Assembly: GCF_006715165.1 (NCBI RefSeq)
Contig: NZ_VFMS01000001.1
Span: 2,542,001-2,606,000 of the forward strand
DNA length: 64,000 nt
Origin: Arthrobacter sp. SLBN-122
GTDB taxonomy: Bacteria > Actinomycetota > Actinomycetes > Actinomycetales > Micrococcaceae
Direction: 5' to 3'
This document shows, in pieces, positions 27,209 to 35,879 of the stretch. Numbering within the stretch: position 1 is the first letter of the stretch; every line of letters begins with the position of its first letter. The translations under genes and the position numbers were made by a program. The notes below the pieces were generated by a model. The model was given only the letters and a program-made list of their open reading frames with translations, was not told the DNA's origin and ran no database searches.

Positions 27209-28525
27209 TTAGTGGAACTGGCCCTCTTCGGTCGATCCGACCAGTGCGAGGGTAGAGGCGTTGGGGTTGAGCGCCGTGGAGATGGTGTCGAAGTAGCCGG
27301 TGCCGACTTCGCGCTGGTGCTTGGTGGCGGTGTAGCCGCGGGATTCGGAGGCGAATTCCTTTTCCTGGAGCTCGACGTAGGCGCTCATGCCTTCACGGGC
27401 GTAGCCATGGGCGAGGTCGAACATCGAGTAGTTCAGGGCGTGGAAGCCGGCCAGGGTGATGAACTGGAAGGTGAAGCCCATGGCACCGAGTTCACGCTGG
27501 AACTTGGCGATGGTGGCGTCGTCCAGGTGCTTGCGCCAGTTGAACGACGGGGAGCAGTTGTAGGAGAGCATCTGGTCCGGGAACTCGGCCTTGACGGATT
27601 CGGCGAACTTGCGGGCGAGTTCCAGGTCCGGGGTGCCCGTCTCCATCCAGATCAGGTCCGAGTAAGGAGCGTAGGCCTTGGCGCGGGCGATGCAGGGTTC
27701 GATGCCGTTGCGGACCTTGTAGAAGCCTTCGGCGGTGCGCTCACCGGTGATGAATTCCTGGTCGCGTTCGTCCACGTCCGAGGTGATCAGGGTGGCTGCC
27801 TCGGCGTCCGTGCGGGCAATCACGACCGTGGGGGTACCGGCGACGTCGGCTGCCAGGCGGGCGGCGTTCAGGGTCCTCACGTGCTGCTGGGTGGGGATCA
27901 GGACCTTGCCGCCGAGGTGGCCGCACTTCTTTTCCGAGGCGAGCTGGTCTTCCCAGTGAACACCGGAGGCGCCGGCCTGGATCATGGATTTCATGAGCTC
28001 GTAGGCGTTCAGCGGGCCGCCGAACCCGGCCTCTGCGTCGGCAACGATCGGGACCAGCCAGTCTTCGACGCTCTGGATGCCCTCGGAGAATTCAATCTGG
28101 TCGGCCCGGAGCAGGGCGTTGTTGATGCGGCGGACTACGGTGGGAACCGAGTTGGCCGGGTAGAGGGACTGGTCCGGGTAGGTGTGGCCGGAGTTGTTGG
28201 CGTCTGCGGCGACCTGCCAGCCGGAGAGGTAGATGGCGCGCAGGCCGGCTTTGACCTGCTGCACGGCCTGGTTGCCGGTGAGGGCGCCCAGGGCGTTGGT
28301 GTACTTGCCTTCCTTGTGCTCTTCGGTGAGCTGCTTCCACAGCTTCTCCGAGCCGCGGCGGGCGAGCGTGTGTTCTTCGGAGACGCGGCCGCGGAGGCGG
28401 ACGACGTCGGAAGCTGAGTAGTCCCGGGTCACACCTTCCCAGCGGGGGTTGGCGGCCCACTCGAGCTCCAGGGCGGCGGCCTGCTGTTCGGGCGTCTGCT
28501 GGGTGGGCTCAAATGCTGCAGTCAT
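27209..28525 (-). CDS. aceA: Isocitrate lyase
   Basis: 438 residues. Cleaves isocitrate to glyoxylate and succinate. The catalytic loop motif [14 protein letters not shown] is present, preceded by [10 protein letters not shown], and other family blocks are [30 protein letters not shown] and [15 protein letters not shown]. The ATG at 28525 has AAGGAG 7 nt upstream, so the longer frame to 28624 is rejected. It faces the RamB-type regulator divergently across 149 bp, matching the known control of aceA/aceB by RamB in Corynebacterium. Confidence 0.97.
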   Translation of the reverse strand: MTAAFEPTQQTPEQQAAALELEWAANPRWEGVTRDYSASDVVRLRGRVSEEHTLARRGSEKLWKQLTEEHKEGKYTNALGALTGNQAVQQVKAGLRAIYLSGWQVAADANNSGHTYPDQSLYPANSVPTVVRRINNALLRADQIEFSEGIQSVEDWLVPIVADAEAGFGGPLNAYELMKSMIQAGASGVHWEDQLASEKKCGHLGGKVLIPTQQHVRTLNAARLAADVAGTPTVVIARTDAEAATLITSDVDERDQEFITGERTAEGFYKVRNGIEPCIARAKAYAPYSDLIWMETGTPDLELARKFAESVKAEFPDQMLSYNCSPSFNWRKHLDDATIAKFQRELGAMGFTFQFITLAGFHALNYSMFDLAHGYAREGMSAYVELQEKEFASESRGYTATKHQREVGTGYFDTISTALNPNASTLALVGSTEEGQFH

Positions 28526-28605
28526 CGTTGATCTCCTTGATTGAGCTCCGGAGGGAGTAGGTGGGAACCGCGTCGTTGAGGTTCCCACCGGCTTTTCCGG
28601 TGCGG

Positions 28606-28680
28606 TGTTTCTTTCCGTAGCCACTACTTTTCAGCACTTTCAACCCCCTTTCTAGATAAAAACACTGGAAAGAAATGCAC
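28606..28680. promoter_or_regulatory. Candidate operator region between aceA and the RamB-like gene
   Basis: GTGTTTCTTTCC near 28606 and its inverted counterpart GGAAAGAAATGCAC (28667-28680) lie about 50 bp apart, with CTTTC runs between them. TAGATA (28653-28658) could be the -10 of the regulator gene. That these are regulator sites is inferred from symmetry and position only. Confidence 0.35.
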
Positions 28681-30186
28681 TTCTTCACGTATCCTTCAGA
28701 AATGCCACCTTCAAGCTGGAACAGGGACGTTTCCCAGCCGCCCTCCACCGCCGCAGCCGAACTGGACGTCATCGCCTTGGGCCGCCGCGTCCGCCATCTG
28801 CGCAAACAGGCTGGGCTGACGCTCGATGGCCTCAGCGCCGCCGTCGGGACCGCTCCAAGCCAGCTCAGCCTGATCGAAAACGGCAAACGTGAGCCCAAGC
28901 TGACCCTGCTCCAGCACCTTGCGGGGGCGCTCAACGTCAGCATTGACCAGTTGCTTGGCGCCGAGCCGCCAAGCCGGCGCGCGGCCCTGGAAATCGAGCT
29001 GGAGCGTTACCAGCGCGGCCCGCTCTACGAATCCCTGGACCTGCCCAAAATCCGCATCAGTTCGCGGCTTCCGCTGGATGTGCTGGAGGCCCAGGTGGGG
29101 CTGCTGCATGAGCTCGAACGGAAGATGAACGAGCAGGTGGCCACCCCTGAGGAAGCCCGCCGCGCCAATGGTGAACTGCGGGCCATGATGCGGGAGCGGG
29201 GGAACTACTTTCCGGAGTACGAGGCCGAGGCCCAGAATGTCCTCAAGGAGGTGGGATACACCACGGGTCCACTCAGCCAGCATGTCATCGCGGACATCGC
29301 TGCGCACCTTGGGTTCACCCTCCACCACGTGGGTGATTTGCCGCATTCCACCCGTTCCGTGACTGATTTGAAGAACCGCAGAATTTACCTGACGCAGAGC
29401 CAGCGGCAGGACCACGACCCCCGCTCGGTGCTGCTGCAGGCCCTGGGCCACTACGTCCTGGGCCACGAGACGCCCAAGAACTACGGCGACTTCCTGGCCC
29501 AGCGGGTGGCCACCAACTATTTCGCCGCCGCCCTGCTCCTGCCAGAGCAGGCCACCGTGGAATTTCTGCAGAAAGCCAAAGCTGCCAAGGAAATCGCGGT
29601 GGAGGACATCCGGGACGCCTTCGCCGTTTCCTACGAGACCGCCGCACACCGCTTCACCAACCTGGCCACCAAACATCTGGGCATCACCACGCATTTCCAG
29701 AAGACACACCAGAGCGGCATCATCTACAAGGCCTATGAGAACGACGGCGTGAATTTTCCCCAGGACCACACCGGCGCCATCGAGGGGCAGCCGTCCTGTA
29801 AGGCATGGACCTCCCGGGCCGTGTTCGACGTTCCGGACAAGTTCAGCGCCTACAGCCAGTACACGGATACGCCGTCGGGCACCTACTGGTGCACCGCCCG
29901 CACGGAACGGTCTGCCAGCGGGGAGTTCTCCCTGAGCATCGGGGTGCCGTACCAGCACGTGAAGTGGTTCCGCGGGCGGGAGACCACCGCCCGGGCCACG
30001 TCCAACTGCCCGGATCCCACCTGCTGCAAGCGGCCGCCTGCCACACTGGCCAGCGAGTGGGCCGGCAACGCCTGGCCCTCGGCCCGGGCGCATTCGCATC
30101 TCCTGGCCGCCATGCCGCCCGGCGCGTTCCCAGGCGTGGACGAAACCGAGGTGTACAGCTTCCTGCAGGCCCACTCAGGGAGCTAG
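28675..30186 (+). CDS. ramB: RamB/ScfR-type transcriptional regulator (XRE HTH plus ImmA/IrrE-like domain)
   Basis: 503 residues. The XRE helix-turn-helix is at about 34-92 (LGRRVRHLRKQAGLTLDGLS, then GTAPSQLSLIENGKREP). An ImmA/IrrE-like domain occupies about 195-310, and a C-terminal ScfR (DUF2083-like) region has four Cys near CPDPTCCKRPP. This is the RamB architecture, which regulates acetate and glyoxylate genes in Corynebacterium and propionate genes in mycobacteria. The usual HExxH is replaced here (QALGHYVLGH), so peptidase activity is unlikely. ATG at 28675 is close to a -10-like element, so the leader may be very short; 28702 is an alternative start. The symbol is by homology and position. 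Confidence 0.85.
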   Translation: MHFFTYPSEMPPSSWNRDVSQPPSTAAAELDVIALGRRVRHLRKQAGLTLDGLSAAVGTAPSQLSLIENGKREPKLTLLQHLAGALNVSIDQLLGAEPPSRRAALEIELERYQRGPLYESLDLPKIRISSRLPLDVLEAQVGLLHELERKMNEQVATPEEARRANGELRAMMRERGNYFPEYEAEAQNVLKEVGYTTGPLSQHVIADIAAHLGFTLHHVGDLPHSTRSVTDLKNRRIYLTQSQRQDHDPRSVLLQALGHYVLGHETPKNYGDFLAQRVATNYFAAALLLPEQATVEFLQKAKAAKEIAVEDIRDAFAVSYETAAHRFTNLATKHLGITTHFQKTHQSGIIYKAYENDGVNFPQDHTGAIEGQPSCKAWTSRAVFDVPDKFSAYSQYTDTPSGTYWCTARTERSASGEFSLSIGVPYQHVKWFRGRETTARATSNCPDPTCCKRPPATLASEWAGNAWPSARAHSHLLAAMPPGAFPGVDETEVYSFLQAHSGS

Positions 30187-30659
30187 GCATGGCATGGCAG
30201 CGTCGCCACTCTGGGTCCTCCTAATGCTTGGGGGAAGCCCGTAATCATGTCTTCGAAGATCGCAGCGCGGAGAATGGCCTGGGCCTCTGCATACGAAGCC
30301 GAGCTGCCGGACCAGCGCTTCGTATCCCTGAGGAATCGAAAGAAGTCATAGACGTTCGTGGCAATCAGAACGGCACACTTTTGGTGGACCGCAAAGAGCG
30401 CCGCCATCATCTCGAGCAACCATTCAGGATCCATCGCGGTTACCGTGGGCGGTCGCAGCCTTGAAGCCCCATAGGCGTTGTAGAACCCTGTCAGCTGTTC
30501 AAGAACGAGCTTGAAATCGCATGTGCCCTCATGCTCTCGATACCACTGCTGGAAAGCGGGCAGCAACGCGTCCAGCTCTTGTGTTACAGCGCCACGCGCC
30601 AGCAAATTGATCCGGTTTTCGTCCTCGTTTTCTTTTCTTGTCCGGTTGGTACCTGCCAT
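30183..30659 (-). CDS. Hypothetical protein, low-GC orphan
   Basis: About 158 residues (185 if the ATG at 30740 is used). Not recognised. The core, LDALLPAFQQWYREHEGTCD followed by FKLVLEQLTGFYNAYGASRL and DPEWLLEMMAALFAVHQKCA, is mostly helical and amphipathic with no signal peptide. Base composition is visibly lower (about 53 percent GC by eye) and codons such as AAA, TTT and AAT are more common than in neighbours, which suggests horizontal acquisition. Its stop overlaps the RamB-like gene's stop by 4 bp, convergently. Function unknown. Confidence 0.65.
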   Translation of the reverse strand: MAGTNRTRKENEDENRINLLARGAVTQELDALLPAFQQWYREHEGTCDFKLVLEQLTGFYNAYGASRLRPPTVTAMDPEWLLEMMAALFAVHQKCAVLIATNVYDFFRFLRDTKRWSGSSASYAEAQAILRAAIFEDMITGFPQALGGPRVATLPCHA

Positions 30660-30844
30660 TGCTCTGCGTTGCTCCCTGGCCACCTTGATCCTCACCTTGT
30701 TTGCTGTTGCGGATAAGACCAAACGGTAAGGAGGAAGCATCCCGGACTACTACGCCCCGAGAACCGTATGTGGAAAGCGCCGGAAGCGCACTCGGGGCCT
30801 CATTCGATCCCCGCTCAGATCTTGGCTTTATTCCAGACGCGCCG

Positions 30845-30939
30845 GCTCACTTTCTTTCCGAAAGTGAGCGGGCCCTTGGGTTGGAGTCGCCAGAGGTGAG
30901 CGGGCGTTTGGGAATTTGGTGCCAAAGGTGAGCGGGCGT
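30845..30939. repeat. GTGAGCGGGCGT repeat element with hairpin (copy 2)
   Basis: GCTCACTTTC (30845-30854) pairs with GAAAGTGAGC (30860-30869), then GTGAGCGGGCGT occurs at 30896-30907 and 30928-30939. All copies have the same orientation as those at 25212-25255. It sits 5 bp beyond the stop of the convergent TAXI gene and probably ends its operon. Confidence 0.75.
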
Positions 30940-30943
30940 CGGA

Positions 30944-31984
30944 TCAGCCGTGCAGCGCCCGGTACGCGTCCGCCGCAGCCGGATGCAGGGGGACGCCGGC
31001 GGTATTGATGAGGCTTTCCGCGCTGAGGAACTGCACACCCAGGCTGGACTGCGGGATCAGCTCGGCGGCGGAGTGCACCAGCAACTGCACCGTCCGCTCC
31101 ACCGTGGCGTTGTCCAGGTCCCTGCGGCACAGGAGCAGGTTGGGAGCACCCACCGTCCATACCGCGGGCACCCCTGGATAGCTTCCCTCCGGAATGAGCA
31201 CGCGGTCGTAGATGCCGCCGTACCGCCGGCGCAGTTCCGGCAGCAGTCCAGACAGGTCCAGGAGGGCCAGTGCCACGTCCTGTTGGGCAGCGGCGATGGC
31301 CGCGGTGGGAACTCCGCCTGACCAGAACAGGGCGTCCACCGTCTCCGCTTTGAGCGCGGCGATGCCATCGTTCAGGCCAAGGTTTTCGACGGCGGCGGTT
31401 CCGGCCGGAGGCGCAGCGGCACCTTCGGAGGTGGCCAGTCCCGCCGCCTCGAACAGCCGTGGCGTGGTCAGCGACGTGCCGGATCCGGGCTGGCCCACGG
31501 CGACCCGGCGTCCGGCCAGCCCGGAGATGTCCCGGATGCCACTGTCCTTCCGGACCACGCAGTGGACGTAGTTTTCGTACACCTTGCCGATCGCGGCGAT
31601 CTCCGCTGCGTCCCCTCCCGGCTGGTCGGTGGCGGCATCCGCAAGTGCCACGGCAAAGGCAGCCCGCCCGGCCCGCAGTTCCGCGATGTTGTCCAGGCTT
31701 CCTCCCGTGGCCACGGCCCTGGCATGGTTCGCCAGTCCGTGGCGTTCCAGCGCTGAGGCCAGGAGCGTTGAGAACTCGAGGTAGAAGCCGCCCGGTTCGC
31801 CGCCGGCAACGATCAGGGTCTCCGGCCGGGCTCCGCTGGTACAGGCAGCGAGGGCAGACGGCAGGCATGCGGAGAGCCCGACGGCGAGGGCTGACTTGAG
31901 CACGGACCGTCGCGGCCGGAGGGCGGCTGGACCGCCCGGGGCACCTGAACCCGTTGGGGCGCCGGGTTCACGCACGGGCACCAT
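30944..31984 (-). CDS. TAXI-family TRAP-type solute-binding lipoprotein
   Basis: 346 residues. The N-terminus PRRSVLKSALAVGLS...ALAAC combines a twin-arginine-like motif with a lipobox, so a membrane-tethered extracytoplasmic protein is expected. The mature part follows TAXI architecture: LIVAGGEPGGFYLEFSTLLA, ATGGSLDNIAELRAGRAAFA, GRRVAVGQPGSGT, and DALFWSGGVPTAAI. TAXI proteins bind small organic acids or amino acids. No TRAP permease gene is present here. The start overlaps the sensor kinase stop by 17 bp, so it is the third gene of the response regulator-kinase operon. Confidence 0.88.
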   Translation of the reverse strand: MVPVREPGAPTGSGAPGGPAALRPRRSVLKSALAVGLSACLPSALAACTSGARPETLIVAGGEPGGFYLEFSTLLASALERHGLANHARAVATGGSLDNIAELRAGRAAFAVALADAATDQPGGDAAEIAAIGKVYENYVHCVVRKDSGIRDISGLAGRRVAVGQPGSGTSLTTPRLFEAAGLATSEGAAAPPAGTAAVENLGLNDGIAALKAETVDALFWSGGVPTAAIAAAQQDVALALLDLSGLLPELRRRYGGIYDRVLIPEGSYPGVPAVWTVGAPNLLLCRRDLDNATVERTVQLLVHSAAELIPQSSLGVQFLSAESLINTAGVPLHPAAADAYRALHG

Positions 31985-33419
31985 CCCTGCCGGAGCCGGC
32001 TGCCAGTTCGGCGGCCGCTGGCACCGGAAACTCGATCCGGGCCGCCAGTCCGTGCGGGGCCGCTTCGGCCAGAACCAGGCGGCCCCCGTTCGCGGCGGCA
32101 AGCTCACCCACGATGGTCATGCCCAGTCCGGTCCCCGGAACAGCGGAGTGCTGAGGGGACCGCCAAAACCTGGTGGCAGCCAAGGCGCGCTCGGAATCGG
32201 AAAGCCCCGGACCGTCGTCGGAAATTTCCACCACCACCTTGTCCCGTTCCGTCCGCACCGCAGCTGCAACGGTGGCATCCGGCGCGTATTTGATGGCGTT
32301 GTTGAGGAGTTCATCTGCCATCTGGGCCAGCTCTGCAGGGTGGCAGGCAACCAGCGCCGGCGGCTGAGGCGGCGGAGCAAGGACCAGCCGGCATCCGGAC
32401 TGTTCCGCCAGCGGCGCTGCCCGCTCCAGCTCACCCTGGAGGATGGGGAACGGGTCCACCGGTGGGGCAGGCGCACGGCCTGCGGGACTGCCGGAAGCCC
32501 GCAGGTAACCTTCGGACGCCCGGTGTTCCGCGGCCGCGAGCTTCAGTACCCCATCCAGGATCTCCTCCACCCGCTCGAGCTCTGCCAGGGCCTTCTCGGC
32601 GGCATCGTGTTCCCGGGCTGTCTTCAGCTCAAGCTGGAGCAGGTCCAGCCGCAGCCGGAGCGCCGCCACCGGGTTCCGCAGCTGGTGGGACGCGTCAGCG
32701 ATCAGCTGCCGCTGCGCCGCCATGCTGGCGCTGACGGTCCGTGCCATGGCCGTGAAGGACCGGCTCAGTTCCCGCAGTTCAGGTGGGCCATCCTCCGGGA
32801 GGCGTCCCGCCTGCCCGGTCCGCTCCAGCTGGTGCACGGCCGAATCAAGCCGCAGGACCGGGCGCAGAACCCATCCGGTGACCCGGGCGGCCCCCACCAA
32901 AAGGACGGCGGCCAGTGCAAGGGCAGCGATAGCCACTGCAAGCCACCGCTCCCGGAGTTTCTGCTGCGCCGTTGCGGCGTCTACGTCCAGGACCACGGCG
33001 CCCAGAACCTGGCTGGCGCTGCCGAAGGGCCGGAAGATGACCCGGGAATTGGAGCCAAAAGGCTCCAGTGGTTCCAGGGATGTGTTGCTCACGTTCAGCC
33101 GGCCAAGGGACAGGGCATCCTGCACCCCTGGCTGCCCTGCATCAAGGCCGCCGGAAGCCAGGGTCTGCTGCTGCACCCGCACCACGATTCCCTCGCCGTA
33201 GAGCCCCGAGTAGGTGTCCATCTCCCGCTGCAGCCGCACCGTATCGCCGTCGCCCGCGGCGTCAAAGGCCACCTGTGCCAGCCGGTTCAGGGACGCTGCC
33301 CGGTTGATCTGCAGTTCCTGGGTCAGTTCCCGGGAGGCCGAACCCAGGATGGTCCCTGAAATGAGGAAGACCACCGCCAGGCAGAGCACGCTGAGGATAC
33401 CCAGGACCCTCAGCCTCAT
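31968..33419 (-). CDS. Two-component sensor histidine kinase
   Basis: 483 residues. Transmembrane segment 1 is at about 5-26 and segment 2 at about 159-182, with an extracytoplasmic sensor region of about 130 residues between. A HAMP-like linker (RPVLRLDSAVHQLERTG) is followed by the H-box ADASHQLRNP with phospho-acceptor His245. The N-box LLNNAIKYAP and G-boxes DDGPGLSDSE and GTGLGMTIV complete the ATPase. It starts within the last bases of the response regulator gene (4-bp overlap). The partner TAXI protein suggests that an organic acid is sensed. Confidence 0.95.
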   Translation of the reverse strand: MRLRVLGILSVLCLAVVFLISGTILGSASRELTQELQINRAASLNRLAQVAFDAAGDGDTVRLQREMDTYSGLYGEGIVVRVQQQTLASGGLDAGQPGVQDALSLGRLNVSNTSLEPLEPFGSNSRVIFRPFGSASQVLGAVVLDVDAATAQQKLRERWLAVAIAALALAAVLLVGAARVTGWVLRPVLRLDSAVHQLERTGQAGRLPEDGPPELRELSRSFTAMARTVSASMAAQRQLIADASHQLRNPVAALRLRLDLLQLELKTAREHDAAEKALAELERVEEILDGVLKLAAAEHRASEGYLRASGSPAGRAPAPPVDPFPILQGELERAAPLAEQSGCRLVLAPPPQPPALVACHPAELAQMADELLNNAIKYAPDATVAAAVRTERDKVVVEISDDGPGLSDSERALAATRFWRSPQHSAVPGTGLGMTIVGELAAANGGRLVLAEAAPHGLAARIEFPVPAAAELAAGSGRDGARA

Positions 33420-34087
33420 GGGGAAGCCGCCTCCACCCGGTATCCCACGCCGCGCACATTGATGATGAAACCGGGCTTCTGCAGTTTCGCCCGCAACCCG
33501 GTGAGGTGCACGTCCAGGGACCGGGAGGAGGCCAGGAACGCGTCACCCCACAGGGCGTCCAGGATCTGCTCGCGCGTCACCACGGAGCCCGCATGCCGTG
33601 CCAGCAGGGCCAGGAGTTCGAACTCCGTGGCGGTCAGGGGGAGGGGGAGGGCTGCCCTGGAAGCGGTGCGCCGGTTGAGGTCGATCACCAGGTCGTCCAG
33701 GACAATAACGTCCTCCTGCGGTGTCCCGCGGCCCCGTCCCGCCCGCCGCGTCACCGCTTCAATCCGGGCCAGCAGTTCCACCAGCTTTACGGGTTTGACC
33801 AGGTAGTCGTCGGCGCCGGAGCGGAGCCCGAGCACCACGCTGCGTTCGTCGTCGCGGGCGGTCAGGATCAGGATGGGGACATCGGTGACCTGCCGCAGCT
33901 TGCGCAGCACCTCCAGCCCATCCATGTCCGGCAGCCCAAGGTCCAGGAGGATCACCTGGAAGTTCCGGTGCGAGAGCAGCGCGTCCACGCCCCGGGACAG
34001 CCGCTGCGGGTGGTGCCCGGCGCTTTCCACGGCGGCGGCCAGGGCGCCGGCCATGGCGTCGTCGTCTTCGACGATCAGCACGTCCAT
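33416..34087 (-). CDS. OmpR/PhoB-family response regulator
   Basis: 223 residues. Receiver domain with acidic pair EDDD near the N-terminus, phospho-acceptor Asp49 in VILLDLGLPDMDG, and conserved Lys in YLVKPVKL. The C-terminal winged helix holds LTATEFELLALLARHAGSVV and SLDVHLTGLRAKL. AAGGAAG lies 6 nt before the ATG at 34087, so that start is preferred to 34093. First gene of the regulator-kinase-TAXI operon and divergent from the MHS permease; the intergenic region contains PhoB-type direct repeats. Confidence 0.95.
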   Translation of the reverse strand: MDVLIVEDDDAMAGALAAAVESAGHHPQRLSRGVDALLSHRNFQVILLDLGLPDMDGLEVLRKLRQVTDVPILILTARDDERSVVLGLRSGADDYLVKPVKLVELLARIEAVTRRAGRGRGTPQEDVIVLDDLVIDLNRRTASRAALPLPLTATEFELLALLARHAGSVVTREQILDALWGDAFLASSRSLDVHLTGLRAKLQKPGFIINVRGVGYRVEAASP

Positions 34088-34206
34088 GGCCATCTTCCTT
34101 GCTGTTGTGCGGTGTCCGTTTCACGCCCGCTTGGTGAGATTACCCCGTGGCGGCCCAATTTGCCCGGCCGCAGCCGGCAGAACCAGCGGGGCCCGTCGCC
34201 GAATCC

Positions 34207-34223
34207 TAAGGAAGTGTTAGGAA
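34207..34223 (+). promoter_or_regulatory. Candidate response-regulator binding site (direct repeat)
   Basis: TAAGGAA (34207-34213) and TTAGGAA (34217-34223) are spaced one DNA turn apart (10 bp start to start), as expected for tandem binding by an OmpR-family regulator. They lie about 100 bp upstream of the MHS permease start and in the shared region with the regulator operon. Confidence 0.5.
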
Positions 34224-34319
34224 ATGCCCCGCCGCGTTGGTTGTGCGGTGGATCACCCATACCTTGGATGAGGCCCTCCGGCGTTGGAGGCCGAAGTCAC
34301 CACAAGGAGAAACTCACCG

Positions 34320-35714
34320 ATGAGCACCCAACATACCGCGCCCCGCACGGAGGCAGCCCAGACCCGTCGGGCGGTGGGCAACATCCTCAAAGGCTCGGCC
34401 GGCAACCTCGTGGAGTGGTACGACCTCTACGTCTACACGGTTTTCGCCGCCTACTTCCAGGCCCACTTCTTCAACTCCAAGGACGAGCTGCAGGCCGGCC
34501 TGGAAGCGATGGCCGTCTTCTCGACGTCGTTCCTGATGCGCCCCATCGGAGCCTGGTTCTTCGGCCGGTACGCGGACCGCAAGGGCCGCAAGGCTGCGCT
34601 GACGCTCAGCGTCACCCTGATGTCCGCCGGCTCCTTCGCCATCGCCATCCTGCCCACGCAGCAGCAAATCGGCCTGTGGGCCATGATCCTGCTGGTCATC
34701 GTCCGCGTGATCCAGGGCTTCTCCGTCGGCGGCGAGTACGGCACCAGTGCCACCTACATGTCCGAGGCAGCAACCAGCAAGCGCCGCGGCTTCTTCTCCA
34801 GCTTCCAGTACGTCACCCTGATCGGCGGCCAGATGATGGCGCTGCTGGTCCTGGTGATCCTGCAGAACGCCATGCCAAAGGCTGACCTGGGCGAGTGGGG
34901 CTGGCGGATCCCGTTCGCCATCGGCGGCGTGGCTGCCCTGGTGGTGCTGTGGCTGCGCCGCTCCATGGAGGAGACTGTCTCGGCCGAACAGATCGAGGCG
35001 GCCAAGACCCCTGCAGTGGCCGGCCAGGCCCAGCCCGGGACCATGAAGCTGCTGTTCACCAGCTACTGGAAGCCGCTGATGGTCTGCATCGGCATTACGC
35101 TGGGCGGCACCGTGGCCTTCTACACCTACACCAACTTCATCCTGAAGTTCATGAACGATACCTCCGGCATCGCCAAGACCGACACCTCCGTGATCAACTT
35201 CTGGGCCCTGTTCATCTTCATGCTGCTGCAGCCCGTCTACGGCATCATCTCGGACAAGGTGGGCCGCAAGCCCCTGCTGCTCTGGTTCGGCATCACAGGC
35301 GTGCTGTTCACCTGGCCGCTGCTGTCCACGCTGGCCGGCACCAAGGATCCGTTCACCGCGTTCCTGCTCATGATGGGCGGCCTGCTGATCGTGGGCGGCT
35401 ACACCTCCATCAACGCCCTGGTGAAGGCTGAGCTCTTCCCGGCCTCCATCCGTGCCCTGGGCGTGGGCCTGGGCTACGCGATCGCCAACTCGCTCTTCGG
35501 CGGCACCGTGCCGCTGATCGGCGCCGCCTTCCAGAAGGCGGAACGCGAGGACCTGTTCTTCACCTACGTCACGGTGGCCATCGCCATCTCGCTGCTGGTC
35601 TACATCTTCGCGCTGAAGAACAAGAAGGCAACCCACCTGGACGACGAACAGGGCCACGCCTGGGACCAGGCACCTGCTGCAGGCGGCAAAGACAAGGATG
35701 CCCTCGGCGTGTAG
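34320..35714 (+). CDS. MHS-family MFS transporter, likely dicarboxylate/alpha-ketoglutarate permease
   Basis: 464 residues with about 12 membrane segments. The metabolite:H+ symporter features are clear: GNLVEWYDLYVYTVFAAYF at helix 1, RPIGAWFFGRYADRKGRKAAL in loop 2-3, and IQGFSVGGEYGTSATYMSEAA. The closest characterised relatives in wording are KgtP (alpha-ketoglutarate) and related organic-acid symporters. The start has AAGGAG 8 nt upstream. It faces the two-component operon, which probably controls it. A strong terminator follows. Confidence 0.9.
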   Translation: MSTQHTAPRTEAAQTRRAVGNILKGSAGNLVEWYDLYVYTVFAAYFQAHFFNSKDELQAGLEAMAVFSTSFLMRPIGAWFFGRYADRKGRKAALTLSVTLMSAGSFAIAILPTQQQIGLWAMILLVIVRVIQGFSVGGEYGTSATYMSEAATSKRRGFFSSFQYVTLIGGQMMALLVLVILQNAMPKADLGEWGWRIPFAIGGVAALVVLWLRRSMEETVSAEQIEAAKTPAVAGQAQPGTMKLLFTSYWKPLMVCIGITLGGTVAFYTYTNFILKFMNDTSGIAKTDTSVINFWALFIFMLLQPVYGIISDKVGRKPLLLWFGITGVLFTWPLLSTLAGTKDPFTAFLLMMGGLLIVGGYTSINALVKAELFPASIRALGVGLGYAIANSLFGGTVPLIGAAFQKAEREDLFFTYVTVAIAISLLVYIFALKNKKATHLDDEQGHAWDQAPAAGGKDKDALGV

Positions 35715-35744
35715 CGCCCGGCAGGAACCAGGGCGCTTGTTACC

Positions 35745-35795
35745 AAAGGAGGCGTACGACGGCGGCTGCCCGGCCGCCGTCGTACGCCTCCTTTT
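35745..35795 (+). terminator. Intrinsic terminator after the MHS permease
   Basis: A perfect 22-bp stem (35745-35766 pairing with 35773-35794; starts AAAGGAGGCGTACG) around a 6-nt loop, ending in CCTTTTG. Because both ends carry A/T tracts it could work in both directions. Confidence 0.85.
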
Positions 35796-35879
35796 GTGCC
35801 CGGTCCACATGGCCGCCTCTGCCGGGCGGACTATATTGGCCCTGTCAGAACACCACCACAATCGCGGGAGTCTGCACCC

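Noticed and set aside
28711..30174. 487-residue minus-strand reading frame
   Set aside because: Shadow of the RamB-like gene, which has recognisable HTH and IrrE-like domains.
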